A stretch of 64,000 nt of DNA from Cubamyces lactineus (Eukaryota > Basidiomycota > Agaricomycetes > Polyporales > Polyporaceae), in contig JACDTU010000001.1 in assembly GCA_022376465.1 (NCBI GenBank), positions 2,976,001 through 3,040,000 of the forward strand. The letters run 5' to 3'. Each line of letters opens with the position of its first letter. Within the stretch, counting starts at the first letter, position 1. Below are positions 1 through 12,200 of this stretch, in pieces. Made by a program: the position numbers and the translations under genes. The notes beneath the pieces are model-generated. The model searched no databases. It had not been told where the DNA came from and worked only from the letters and a program-made list of their open reading frames with translations.

Positions 1-332
1 TACTCTGACAGATCGTCTCACACGTTCGTCCATCGTAGGCCATGATGGACGAGCTTCCTCCGTGTGAAGATCACCTTCACGAGGCTATGCAACGCCTCAT
101 CTTGCAGTACCTGTTCGACAACATCGACAATCCCATCCCTCTCATACCCGGCACGTTTAGGACGCTTACGATTCGGAAGGACACAGCCGCTGTCAATCGT
201 AGAACATCGGATGGGAGCGTTAAGCAAGAATTCGCGAAAGCTAGTGGCTCAAAGCGCTCTCGAGATCCGGCACAGGATCGTACGGAGATTAGGTACTCCA
301 AACGCCTCGCAGGCGAAGATCCTGAGGCCTAG
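1..332 (+). pseudogene. FunK1 kinase, decayed C-terminal end (K1)
   Basis: This is the tail of a FunK1-family kinase that enters from the left edge. The family hallmark EDHLHEAMQRLILQYLF is followed by NPIPLIPG and a basic end (SKR, YSKRLAGEDPEA). The closest relative in the window is the relic at 36192-37325, which shares QIVSHVRPS, GSKRS and YSKR. Aligning to that relic, the reading frame before the first ATG at 42 carries TGA at 6-8 and TAG at 36-38. The TAG sits where paralogues have Tyr (SYAMM or SYALM). The ORF from 42 alone is therefore a remnant, not a small gene. The rest of the gene lies outside the window, so its overall state is unknown. Confidence 0.8.
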
Positions 333-1119
333 ACGATGCGAACTGGAGGTAACAGCCTCAATCCACCATTCCGAATCCGAGGCTTCTTGGTCGTAGTCTC
401 CGGCTCTTCGCGTCCGGATTTTGTCCACCGTGTTTCTGTCTCTCCACACTCGTCGGGTGACATCATGTTCACGACGTTCCTTCACATTCATTGCACATCA
501 TAGCGCGAGCTGCTGGTCATCTTGCTACCGTCTGCGTAGAAATTCCCCGTTACCGCTATCCTCACCGTAATCGCATTGTCTCCGTACTACCTCCTATATT
601 CCATCATGTATCGTCGCTCAGGCTCATTCTCTTGGACATATACTATGTTATGTTTGCCATGCAAGTTATGAATGAGGACTCTGGCATTAGCCGGAGGACC
701 ATTGTGAGATCTGCGTTTCTACGGACGATCGTGATGTATCACTTCTCTATCATACACTTCAGCCCAGACGACCACTGGCAGCGGTGGAACTTTTGCGCAT
801 TTGTCGTCGATTCGTAATACTCTGACAAGCTGGGTGTCAATGTACTGTAAATCCCACGGAGGAAGTTTGCGGAGAAATGCAATACAGGACGGTGAGGTTT
901 AGCCGGGAGCTGCTCTGTTCTCTACCACGACTCACCGATTTTCAGGAAACGCCATTATATATCGTTCGTGTCGTCATCCTCTCTGTCACATTACCCAACT
1001 CAATACCCCCGCCATGTATACGATGAGTTCGACATAACTCTACAGGATTTGGCAGACGTGGTCAATACTTTCACGCACGGTTCCTCCGTTTGAACTTCCC
1101 CGCCATACGCTCGCGAGTG
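333..1119. other. intergenic, no gene seen
   Basis: This stretch lies between the end of the K1 relic and the stop codon of ligase A, so it holds two converging 3' flanks. The 108-codon ORF at 491-817 has no recognisable motif and is probably chance. No repeat or RNA gene was recognised. Confidence 0.5.
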
Positions 1120-3844
1120 TTACAGTTTGGGTTTCACTGCAAACTTCAACTGCTCTTTAGCGAGCATCTCTTTAGCCTTGTCCCGCAGATGCCGACGGAG
1201 GAGCTTGCCGCTCGGGGTCTTGGGCACCGTGTTAACGAACTCCACCCCAGCAAGCCGCTTGTAGTACACCTTGTGCTTCCCGACGTACTCGATGACATCC
1301 GCTCTGACCTTCGCTTCCTCGGACGAAACACGCTGGATGCGTGCGCTCGCGTCCGGGCGGAGGACGATGAATGCGAACGGCAGCTCGCCGCTGTACTGGT
1401 CGGGAATACCCACTACGCACGATTCAGCGACGTCCGGGTGGGTGAGCAGATGACCCTCGAGCTCGGCGGGGGCGACTTGGAACCCGCGCACTTTGATGAG
1501 CTCCTGTAGCGGGGGTAGAGGAAGGTGAGAACTATCGTCGCAGTCGTACTGTGAGGGCCTGATGAGGCAGAGAAAGGGTGTACCTTGATGCGGTCCGTGA
1601 TGAAGACTTCTTTTCGCTCATTGATCATAACTTCGTCTCCGGTGTGTAACCAGCTGCGGCAAACAGAGGGCCCGGTGGAATCGTTCAGTGGCACGTCAGG
1701 TGGTGAGGATGGGATACTGACCCGTCTTTGAAGGTTTCCGTATTGCTGCGAAGGCAAGTTGAGCAAGTTAGCATTCGTATACTCAAAATATCAGAGATAT
1801 GCACGTACGCCTTTGGGTTATTGAGATAACCAAGGGACATGGATGGGCTCTTGAGGTGAAGCTCCCCAAGCTCGTTGAACCCAGCCAATGTCCCGTCGGA
1901 CTTGACGACGCGTGCAGTGACCCCGGGGACAAGCACACCCGCACTACCCAGGGTTCCCACTCTCTGATCGAGCTGCAAAAACGAAATGATGTTCGCCATC
2001 TCGGTCATTCCTACCAGCAATAGTCGAGTGAGCTAGGGAATCACTGCCTTGTGCAGAGAAACAAGGGCTTCGCGTACCATAGCCTTGACCGATGCGACAA
2101 TTCTTGGGCAACACACGCACAAGTTGATCTGTCAGCTCTGCGCTGACGGGTGCCGCGCCGACCATGAAGAAATAGACGGAGCTGAGGTCGTACTTGTTGA
2201 TAACCGCACTCTGCGAGTGACCAGGTGAGATAACTCTGGCCAGAACTCCGATAATCGATACCCACCTTGCACAATCGAATGGCCATTGGCGGGACGAGAC
2301 TGCAAACAGTTGGTCAAACGGCACGGAAGGGAAGCGTTCTCCACTCACTAAAGGTGGGTGATGCGATACCGCTGAATGCTCTCAAGCATCCTTTCCAGCT
2401 GGAACTTCTGGGAGACTACCACCGCAGACTGGGAGGCGTTCAATATGTGCGTAATACGAAATGACGCGCAAGACTCACCCCTAGCCACAAACTACTGAAT
2501 AGCACCATGTGCAACCCGTACACATCTGCCGGAGATTATGGAGCGTGTGAGACGTAGTGGGATCGGAGAGGGCTCACGATAGAACGGTAACACTGCAGAC
2601 AGGAAGAGAGATGTTGAGTTACTCGACAGCAAGCGACCAATCTTCGCGACTTGCCTCCCAACGCTACGCCGCCAGGCCGGTATGCCAACTCCTCAGGGGG
2701 TATGGTACCATCGGTGAGATGGAGGTATTGTCCGAGTTGGATCAGGTTGGCGATTATGCTGTAATGCGGGATTGCAACTGCCTAGCACGGTTGTGGTGAG
2801 TACGCCAGAGTGCCGCTGCAAGAGTTTGTATCTGTACACACCTTTGGCCTGCCTGTAGTTCCACTCGAAAAGCACAAGACCGCGGGCTTCGTCCTTCCTT
2901 CGCCTGGCTGAAAGCGATATTCTGAGAATCGCTGTTCCTCGCGTAATCCTTGTATGACTAAGTCCTGTATGTTCGACATTCCTTCTGGTGCTGGATCGAA
3001 TAGAATGATTCTTTCCGGTGATATACCAGAAGCCCGAGAGGCTTCTAGTGCGACTTGCAGATTCGCGGCATGGACGAATAAGAGCGTTGCCCTTGCCGTT
3101 TCCAATTGATAGGCCAACTCCTCTGCTGTGAACGAAGGGTTGGCAGTCCTAGTAGGACTCAGGTTAGACCGATGCATGTCTGTGCGATGTCCAGCTTACT
3201 ACGTACGTGATAACAGCTCCAAGTCGTTGCACCGCCCTATACGCATGTCAGTTCTGGGGCGACATGGATATTATAGTAGTGATAGGTCATACCACATAGC
3301 TACGACGAAATCTGCATACATAGATGTCAAGCCACTACAAACTACGTACTAACATGGATCACTCACCGACATGGTTTGGACTGAACAGACAAGCTACACG
3401 CCATTTAGTGGTGTGTCTGAGTTTGGTTGATACTTGACTCTTGATCATACGTACCAACATCATTCGAACCTAGCTCTCGGAAAACCCCTCAGCAACTCGC
3501 ATAGGCACAACTCGAAACTACATCAAACGCCTCACCTATGTCCCAGCGTAACTTCAACGAGTTCGCGAGCCCAAAAATACGTGCGCGGAGCTGAGGATGT
3601 GGTTGAACAGCTGTAGTCAGCATGTCACGACGTATCATCGGATGTGCTCAGGCGCGCCGCGCCGCGCCATTCCGCTCACCTCATCTGAACCAATCTGCCT
3701 CCCTGTACTCTCTTCGATAAGAAGGGGGTGCAAGCAGTTCGGCGACGGCCGCAAAGGATGTTGTCTATTCAGGATGAAATCGGCAACGGATAGATCGTCG
3801 GGTATAGGCGGGAGGGGGCCGCCGTCAGCCTCTATCGTGGACAT
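1120..3844 (-). CDS. acyl/4-coumarate-CoA ligase-like enzyme, paralogue A (17 exons)
   Basis: This is an adenylate-forming enzyme of the AMP-binding family. It should activate a carboxylic acid through an acyl-AMP to a CoA thioester. I read 17 exons from the ATG at 3844 to the stop at 1120-1122; several are micro-exons of 15-30 nt (for example GSNDV, VLPFYH). Motifs in order: start [18 protein letters not shown]-loop [10 protein letters not shown] (about 2870), GQGYGMTE (about 2030), LHTGD plus TDRIK hinge (about 1600-1660), and the C-terminal PSGKLLRR with the catalytic Lys. No frameshift was found, so it looks intact. It ends in PKL, a weak PTS1-like signal. The intron after VALG uses a GC donor (GGAG|GCAAGT at 2655). 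A TATA box lies 96 nt upstream of the ATG. The substrate cannot be read from sequence: fatty, aryl or phenylpropanoid acids are all possible. Confidence 0.9.
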
Positions 3845-4110
3845 TGTGGAATATCACTTCGAGACGCGCTATTAATGAGGAGAGAGAAGAAAAGCGGGGG
3901 AAGTGAGGAATTTAGCGACGCGGCGCACCGCTCGTTATCTTTTATATAGATGCCTCCCGACGTGGGCCTTAAAGTGATACACCCGTTCTCCTGGCGCATA
4001 GTATAGTTCGGGTTGGGCATGAATGCTTCTTCGGTCCATCAGGACCCCTATGCCACACTCCCGCCACCGAGGGCGAAACACGCGGGCCTTGATGCGCAGT
4101 CGTACCGCGA
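3845..4110 (-). promoter_or_regulatory. promoter of ligase A, shared with ligase B
   Basis: On the minus strand a TATATAAAA box (3940-3948) lies 96 nt upstream of the ligase A ATG. Further upstream is a block matching the ligase B promoter (about 47490-47660). The best core is CGGTGGCGGGAGTGTGGCAT followed by AGGGG (about 4046-4072), and a second is AGAACGGGTG (about 3983-3992). The match means the duplication that made A and B included the promoter. Shared regulation is an inference. Confidence 0.75.
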
Positions 4111-6080
4111 AGGCACATCGGCCGAAGTAACGCTATGAACATGAATGATGCATGTCCAATCCTACCTGCGAGCGACGTGCTCAGGGCTCAGGGCTCAGGT
4201 CGCAGCGTTAGATGGTCACTGTTTACCGCATGACCACTAGGCGTCGATGAGCGGCTTTGCGTCTTGGATGTCTTTAAGAAATCCGGGTTCATCGGAGAAC
4301 TTGTTTCCGAGGCGAGTGACAGTACTTGCGAACGGGATGGTTCTGAACCTGTTACATGACCCCGCGGTGTCCGCGGGTGTTCGAGGACCTAGAGAGCGTA
4401 CCTGTGGAATGGTCAGACATAGTCAGTCCGAATGGATAGAATATGGACAATGATACATGAATCTTGTTCAAGCATCGGGGGTGGCCATAGTATGTGTGAG
4501 CTGCGCAACGTTCCGATGTGAGAGTTAGGAGCAAGTCGATATAACAGACGCTCTCAGCATACGCCCCGGCCGCTTAACCCTCGACACGTATACAATCGCT
4601 GACCGCACGACTGTAGTTGGGCTGTGGCCCTGCTAGTGGATGGTTCTGTTGGCGAGTCATGCATGACTCCAGAGAAGAACTCACGTACGACCGCGAAGCT
4701 CGACATGTACGAGAATCGCAGAGAGACGTGTGGCCAATGTATGTAGGCCACAAAAGATCCTGACGTAACCTCTCGCTGTCAGTGTATCTGAACGTAACGG
4801 ATACATAGTACTGAACACACTCACATCCGCTTGATGTTTTAGTGCGCTTGTCTCGGTTCGTCAGGGACCGGCATATCGGGCTTGAGTCCGCTTTAAGCTG
4901 TCGAGCGATCAATGTCCAATACTCTGAGTACTCGTGCAGCTGAAGGTCAGTGAGTGCAGGATCAGGTGCGATGGTTGATTTACATCGTCAATCGGCCTTC
5001 ACAAATGTCCAGAGCCTATCTCTCAACTTCGTAGGAGTTCGCATTACGATGCGTCTACATCTCCATCTGCTAGGATTGTCTCCGGATTTCGAGGTTGAGC
5101 TCACTGCAGGTCTATGTTGGTCATCACTCAGGTCATCAGTATCATTCCCTCGGCCAACGCGGTATCTGTCATGTTGCGTGATAACACCTTGCTGCACCTT
5201 AGAATACATCATACAGCACTGACCTTGTCGGGGGCATATTGCATAGGTGTCGTAACGAAGGGTATGCAACGGTTAGAGCAAGATCTACTCTCGTTTGCAT
5301 TAGCGAAGATAGGTCGCCTAGAGTACAGTACACCCGCGCGCGGATCCATCGCGAGTGAGATGCGAGGCGAAGATCATAGGCCTGTGGAGGTACCACACCG
5401 ACTTCTCTTAACACTACGTTAGGAGAGAGGTAGTCATCCTCGTCTTCGACGTCTTGCTAGAGGACGGCCGGACGGTCTGACACCCACCTCGCAGCCGAAG
5501 CAATTGAGGGCCATCCCCAACTCTCCATATCCCATCGACGGAGCAGGTTCAACGCGCCGATGCACCCACTCTCGAACGCGGCAAACCTCCTCGGAAGAGC
5601 GTCCTTTGCATCCACACGCTGCGCCGCCCGGGAAGGACGGAGGCCAATCTCAGGATTGACGTGAGAGGCTCCTTCACATGATGAGACTTGTTCAACACGC
5701 GGCCTGCATGAACGTTGTCAGCATGATGTTCGTCTTCGCAAAGGATGACGACAAGAATATGGAGAATCAGACAAAGCGGACGAATTCGCCAAAGCGAACC
5801 GCCCGAAGGTAGCTGAGTTGGTTTTCTGCAACGCAAGGGTTTCCCCTCACTAAAGCCAAATGCCTCAAACATCATAACAGTGCATCCAGGATGCGCATAG
5901 AGGGAAAAGGTGATGTGACAGATCACTCACTAATTCAATACGGGTCTTGGTGCACATGGGTCTGCAGGCCACATATACAGCGTGGAAGGCACGCCCGACG
6001 GCCAAAAAGGAGAAGTAAATATGTCTCAGCATCGGCCAAGAGGGGTAAAGGCTGGCGATATCTGTCAAGACATGCAGTTA
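4100..6080. other. intergenic, no gene identified
   Basis: There is no recognisable protein family here. A 3 x 7-bp tandem repeat (GCTCAGG) sits at 4179-4199. A minus-strand exon-like ORF ends at 4237, with a plausible acceptor but no convincing upstream exons; it is reported as a finding. The other ORFs (about 4554-5926) are short and motif-free. Confidence 0.4.
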
Positions 6081-7219
6081 TCACACCTCCTCAGAGCGTT
6101 GGCGCTTCGGAGACGGAGCTTCTTCCGTGGAAGCACTGCGTTTCTTACGGGTGCGTTTAACCTTCTTCCCCGGAGCTGTGAGGAGTCAGAAGGACTCGGA
6201 AAAAGTGGTAGCAGCGTACGTACCTAGGACAGACTCCTCATAACCAGGAGATGCAAATAAGCTAGCGTCGCATTGGCCTAACGCATTACGAAGCCCAGCC
6301 CTCATCGCAGAGACGTGAGTAACGCGATGAGCCACTGCATTCTCGTTAATACGGATCCCCAATGACGGAGTACTCGCTTACCTCCAGACTGGGTAACTGG
6401 GTAAAGTTGACTCATACGGTTCCGAGCATGCTCAGCAGCACTAGAGAAACCCGTATGAACACTACCAGACGAATGCGGAGATCAGGATACATACTCTGCA
6501 CTGATGATGCCATTCACGCATGCAACATCGACCACAGTTTCCCAGTTGATAGGACGTATTCGGTTTTGCATGCTTTGGTCGACGTTGGGAACATGGGTAG
6601 TAAGAAGAGCAAGTATCCGAGACAAGAACACAGCCGAGTCAGTTGCGAGGGCCTCGAGAGCAATAGAGGACAATGCAGGATGATCAATGTCGTCTTCAGA
6701 CAGGGAGGGATGCGTGTTCGCAGGCCCAGGCGTGTTGTCAGGAGCGACCTTCCCCGACTGATCAAGTCCCAGCAGAGTTGGAGATCGACCAGCCGCTGAC
6801 GATAAGACATGCTTGGCCACTAGACGAACTTCTTCGTGAAGACCCCACTCGGGAACATGGACGTCGCCGGCGAGGAGAGGCCATCGTGTCCATGTATCCC
6901 GTTGTTTTGCCTTACCAGATCGAGGTCTTTCGGGACTTTCGCTGACGCGCGAGCGAGAGCGCACAGGAGAGCTGGCTGCCGCAGATGTGTGGTCGAGCGG
7001 CACAGATTCAGACGGTAGCTCCTGGACAGGTTCCTCGTGTTCCTCATCAGATAGCTGGACATCGTCGAGGTCCAATGGTGGACGGAGGGCAAGCGGTGGA
7101 GGCTCAGCAAGATGCTGTGCCAAGTCAAGAGTATGGCTTGTCCTGAGAGCACGCAAGAGCGAAGAGTATTCTGTGAGTTCCGAGTGAAGAGCTGTGGGGA
7201 CCTTGGGTCGTTTCGCCAT
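6081..7219 (-). CDS. possible Rrn9-domain protein (RNA polymerase I initiation factor type)
   Basis: I read four exons from the ATG at 7219 to the TGA at 6081-6083, about 350 codons. The first exon has an N-terminal helix (LLRALRTSHTLDLAQHL, about residues 21-37), an acidic/Ser linker, then RDTWTRWPLLAGDVHVPEWG (about residues 108-127) and a helix starting LHEEVRLVAKHVL. This pattern of a leucine helix followed by a W-x-x-W-P-L motif resembles the Rrn9 domain of the Pol I upstream activating factor. That call rests on memory and no search was run. Later exons give HARNRMSQLYP and GLRNALGQCDASLF, and the protein ends in a very basic tail (KKVKRTRKKR, then SPKRQRSEEV), a likely nuclear localisation signal. 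The gene is intact, single in the window, and on the same strand as its downstream neighbours. An unrelated nuclear protein is the alternative. Confidence 0.55.
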
Positions 7220-9227
7220 TGCGCCGCGTCTGAGAAATCGGAGGTCGAGAGCGCCGATGGGTACTTGCGCTCTGTCCGTGGGAACATGACATAAGCAGAA
7301 CTGTACAGCTCCTCGAGCCTTCCATATCCACCGCCCCCGCGATCAGCGTCTCGGTAGTCCACTCCATCACACACAAAGTACGCCGTCCCCGTCGTCCTCG
7401 TCGTTGTCGCAGTCGCTGACGTCCCGTTTGCAGCATGAGAGAGAAGTGGAAGAAAAAGAGGTCTCGGAGACTCCGTCGCAAGCGCAGAAAAATGCGGGCT
7501 CGCTCCAGTACGTGTTGCCCTTGATTGCTCCCTCCTTCTGATGCAATATCTCTAACTCGTGTACTTCTCTGCAGAGTAATCGCCCTCTCGGCCGCTAGGC
7601 TTGCAAAATAGGGATGTCATGCCACTCTAAGCGGAGGCGCGCTATGGCCTACCATGTCATATTCATCGACGTCAGGGGGGGGACGTGCCATCCTCGTCGC
7701 ATCGCCTTGTGCTGCGCGCTTCAAGCCCGGGGAGTGCTAGTGCCTCGACCCAAGTCATCGTGTCGAGGTAGCTGTGAGGCATTGTATCACTATGTCATGC
7801 ATGTCACTTTGTATTGCAACGATCTATTCGCCGAAACACTGTACACTGTCATCTCGTGTGATCTCGTCTTATCCGCATGGAACGTGCATACGAAGCACGT
7901 CGCCACTCATGGTGCACAGTCGTATATTCGTCCCAGGAAGCACGACTGTCCACAAGAAACACCGGTAGCTGGTTGAGGATTGTTGTACTTAACAGGAGGA
8001 CGTCGTCTTTTCACTCGATGAGGTTGTGGGCCATTACACATGGCTGCGGCTTCGCACCTCCGCATAACCAGAGTACGCCCAGCAAGACCTTAAGCTTCAC
8101 TCAGTGCCAGGTTCCCGTTCGAACCGATCGTCGAGCACACGGCGTGCAGATGTTGCAACAGCTCAAACGACGTAGTATATTACAATAAACGATACAACTT
8201 CTTGTGTCTAGGGAGGGGAAACCTTCACGATGCACGCGGATGCCAGACGGGTAAGAGAACCAGAGAAGGAAAAGACCGGACGGCGGGCGGGAGACACAAA
8301 CAGTACACACGCCCCGGCGAACATGCACAAAATCTGTGGGGGATGGTGCGGTGGTGATGGTGCTGCTGCTAAGGAGGATGGATGAGGGTGGACGGTTGGA
8401 TGTGTGCGCGGAGGGAGACACGCGGTGGGGAAGGAGAGAGGTTCGAACGAGAGGTCCGGGGAGAGGCGGACGGACGAGTGTCGGGAAACAGAGCGGATAC
8501 GAATGCGAAGAAATGCAGGTGCAAGCGGACAACGAGACGAGGGGACATGTGTGAGGAGACAGAGAGGACGAGAGGCAGTGAGGGAGAGATATTAACGGAG
8601 GGGTGCGCGGTATCGTGTCTGCGAGAGTGGTAACCCAATGATAGGGAAGAAAAACGTAGTGAGAGAGCGAGAGGGCGCTATGTCCAAGGTAATTACGAGC
8701 CGGAGCCCAACGTGGTATCTTGCGTGCAAGCGGGTGTGGGTGGTGCGTTGCGTCTGTGCGTGTGTGGTGTGGTGCGGTGTGGCTGCCGCCGCGGTCGCAA
8801 GGAGGTAGAGGGGTTGGTTGCCGATGGTCGAGTGGGTACGGGAGAGGAGAGACGGGGGAAGGAGGAAGTGTGGTATCCCTCGTCCTAGACCGGGGGGTTG
8901 GACAACTAAGACGAGGGTGAGGTGAAGGAGGGGATGGGAGGAGGAGGGCGAGCCACGGCGGGCGCGCCAGTAGAACCTGCGATGTAATAACGTATAGTAC
9001 AAGAATCGAGACGTGAACCGTGCGTGAAATGCTCGTGAACGAATGTGTGATGCAAAGAGGGGCTCCCAGAGTCAGAGTCAGAGTCAGAGTCGGCCGGCCC
9101 TCCCTTGCGATGCAAATGCGAACAACAAACCGTCGAAGTCCCTTGAAAGAAAAAACAGATATCCAGAATGCTGAGAAGCGCGGCCGTACAGCGGGACAAA
9201 CCACGTTCGCCACGCATACATCATGTA
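7220..9227. other. intergenic, 5' flank of the Rrn9-like gene and 3' flank of the coiled-coil gene
   Basis: No convincing gene. The part at 8200-9000 is strongly purine-rich on the plus strand (pyrimidine-rich on minus), which creates long ORFs such as 8101-9231 minus without any motif. A short tandem run of the hexamer GAGTCA lies at about 9069-9092. Confidence 0.5.
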
Positions 9228-12200
9228 TCATGGCGAGCCGTGGTTCCCAAACGCGCGCAGTTTTCGGAGGATGGCGTCCATCTCGGGCTGCCGCGACGAC
9301 CTATCGAGCACCTGCCCGATCGACGGCGACGCGCTCACCCGCGAGCTCGTCGCATACGACCCAGAGCCGGTCCCAGAGCCAGACGACGTCGACGACGTGA
9401 GCGAGGACGTCGACTGCCGGCGGAACGCCCGCGCCGACCGCTCCTCCTCGATCTTTTTCCTCCGTGCGGCCGCAGCCGCCGAAGGGGACGTGTCCGAGCT
9501 GTTCCCCGAGCGCAAAGGAGGTGAGGGGAACGCGTCTGTCCGCGGTGTCTCTGGTATACTCGAGAGCCCCGAGGAGGACGTGTGCAGGGTGGTGAGGGAG
9601 GGGATGGACGAGAGCGTCGAGCTGTCCGACCGTGCGTGTGGGTCTCGGTCAGAGGCACGGCTCCCCGCGCTCAGGCGTGAGGAGACGGAGCTGGAAGCGG
9701 AGAGGTCGATGCCAATCCCCAGCCCAGCCTTGGCCTTTCCGAGGCTTCCTGCTCGGCCCGCTGTCGCAGGAGACGCCGCTTTTGTTAAGGGCGAACTAGT
9801 GTTCGAGAGGGGGAGGACCGGCGAGCTCGTCCGCCTCGACTGTTTCTGCTTCTGCTTTTGTTTGAGCGAGAGTACTGGCACATGCTCAGGAGAGTCGGGG
9901 AGGGTATTCGACCGCCGGAGCTGTGATGTGGGCGATAGGCTATCCTGCCGCCCACCAACGACTGCCCTGGAAGAAGACGTCGAAGACCGGGACGAGGACG
10001 TGGACGCCTGTCCTTTCTGCCGCTGCTGTTGAGATTCCTCCACAGACGTCGGTGGACTTGGAGCCGTCGGTGCGATAAACTCCGCAATAGTCGTCTGCAG
10101 CTCGAACAGACCCTCCTCCGTGCTACCCGTAGGCGACTCGACCGAGGCTCTCCCGATAGAGTCCCCGGAGCCGGGTCCGAGAATTGGGCGCGTGAACGAC
10201 GAGATCGAAGCCGCCAAGCTCGGGCTCGCCACGCTCTCGCTGGCCGACCGCATCCGCGTGCGCACCTCCCCACGGGGGAGCGTCCCGCTATCCGCACGCG
10301 CCAGCTCGTCTCGCAGAAGAAGCCGCTCCTTCCCCTTCGCGCCCTGCGCCGGGTCCTGCTCCTGCTGGCGGCTTCCATTCCGTGCAGAAGCCGCCGAAGC
10401 CGCTGCGAGCTTCTCGCCCAGGCTCTGGCTCGAGTTCGCGACGAGCCACCGGAGGCCCTTGAGCTCGCGCTCCCGCCGCCGCGCGTCCTGCTCCAGCGTC
10501 TCGATCCGCCGCAGGAACTCGTGCTTCTCCATCCCGTGCCGCTCCGTCAGCGAGAGCAGGTACGACATCAGCCGTGCGTATTTGGCGTTCTGCGTCCGCA
10601 GCGCCTCGCGAAGCTGATCTGTCGTCGCGTTCTCGTCTGCGAGCAGCTTCTTCACCGCGTCCTCTCGGACGGGCGTACGTGTAGGTGTCGCACTAGCGGG
10701 CGTAGAAGAGGCAGATGGGGACGCAGAGGCAAAGGAGGGACCAGTGGGAGAGGTAGGAGACGGTAGAGGTGATGAGGTGGATAAATGCGTCGCAGCGGAC
10801 GAAGGACCAGCGGCAGACGTCTCGTGACCGCTGCGTATCGGTGACGACGGCGCGGTGCTCAACAAGTCGGGCGTCTTCGCTCCCTGACCACGCACTGGGC
10901 CTTCTCTGTCCTTCGCAGGCACAGGCGGCAAACTCTTGTTTGAGCCGACCGGAGAAGACGGACGCGGGGCGATGTTACCTCGCGATGGCGTCGACAGAAT
11001 CAGTGGCTGGAGAGCCGTATTCGTGGGCGGCGCAGGTAGCGGGTCCGTCGGGGGAGGACCCGTACTAGGCGGAGTGTGCCATGTCCGCATCAGCGGCGGT
11101 GGCGCCTTCTTCCCTCCGCCGCTGGCAGCCACACCACCGCTGGGCGGCGACGACATGACGGCCGATCTGCGGCGCGATAGAAGAGAGAGCGTCCCATGCG
11201 ATGACGTCGTGCTTTCGTTCCCCGACGTCGAGTCCGAGTACGCGCCGCCCGACCGGCGTACTCTGCTGGGACCAGGAATCGCACCGGCCGATGCGTCCTG
11301 CTTGCCCCTCACGCTGCCATAGTGCAGCACGCTGATTTGCCGCCGCTGCTGGCGATCTTGCGCAAAGCTCCGCCCGATGGAACTCGCGCTCTGCTTTCCA
11401 CTAAGCTGGCTGCTGCCAGAAACTGTGCCCCGCCGAGGTGCCTGTGCTGACTCGGACGGGGCGCCAATTTCGAAGTGGTCCTTGCGCAGTAGGCTCTCTT
11501 CTTTGTACGAAGTCGTCGCCATCGGGCCATCGACGGCAGGAATCGGGAACTGTGTGGTTGAATGTACAGAAGTTGCAGGGCTAGGTGTGTCCGTGCCGGC
11601 CGGCGAATCGAGCGCCGTCCGTTCGCTCAACGTACTGCTCGTCAGCGTAGGAGTGGGAATGCCGCTCTGGCTGGACTGTCGTGATGACGACTGGCTGCCC
11701 TGCCCTGACGACCCGCCTGGCGGGCGTGGGGCCGAGCGAGGCGCATGGAACGCGTCCGCGCTGCTGTTCTGGAGGTTCTGGTGCGGCGGGGAGATGGTGA
11801 TGATGGGGCGCGAGGCGGAGGAAGAACTCGACTGCTTCCTACCGCGCGTGCCCTGGCTGTCGTTGCTGAGCCGAGTATGCTCAAACGACGTCGAGTTTTG
11901 CGTGCGGAGGTTGCGGAGCGTCGCGGTCGGGATACCGGACGGAATCCGCTGGTTCGACGGGGAAGACGCGGAAGAGGACGCTGAAGGCTTTTGCGATGCG
12001 GGAGTTAGGTCGGATCTGCACGAGGAGCAAAGTTAGCGCTATTCTCAAAGTGAGTATTTGTGAGCAACGCGCGTTCACATCGCAGAATATCAAGCATTTG
12101 GGGTACAAGTGGAATATGCGCGAGCGACGCATTCCGGAAAGTGGTGGAGATGGACCGCTTAAACGCGGGGATATCGATCGACACGAGGCTTGCCGACCCC

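Noticed and set aside
1..41. Repeat-induced point mutation as the cause of relic decay
   Set aside because: Individual C to T type changes exist (the TGA in K1, HCD for HRD), but many other changes are indels or transversions (TAC to TAG). Base-composition statistics could not be computed here.
8101..9231. 376-codon minus ORF
   Set aside because: It lies in strongly strand-skewed, low-complexity sequence downstream of the coiled-coil gene. It is Ser/Pro/Thr/His-rich with no domain, and overlaps a second long frame of the same composition.
9223..12036. Long plus-strand ORFs opposite the coiled-coil gene (9223-10032, 10029-10766, 11377-12036)
   Set aside because: They mirror the GC-rich codon pattern of the real minus-strand gene and are Arg/Asp-rich without motifs.
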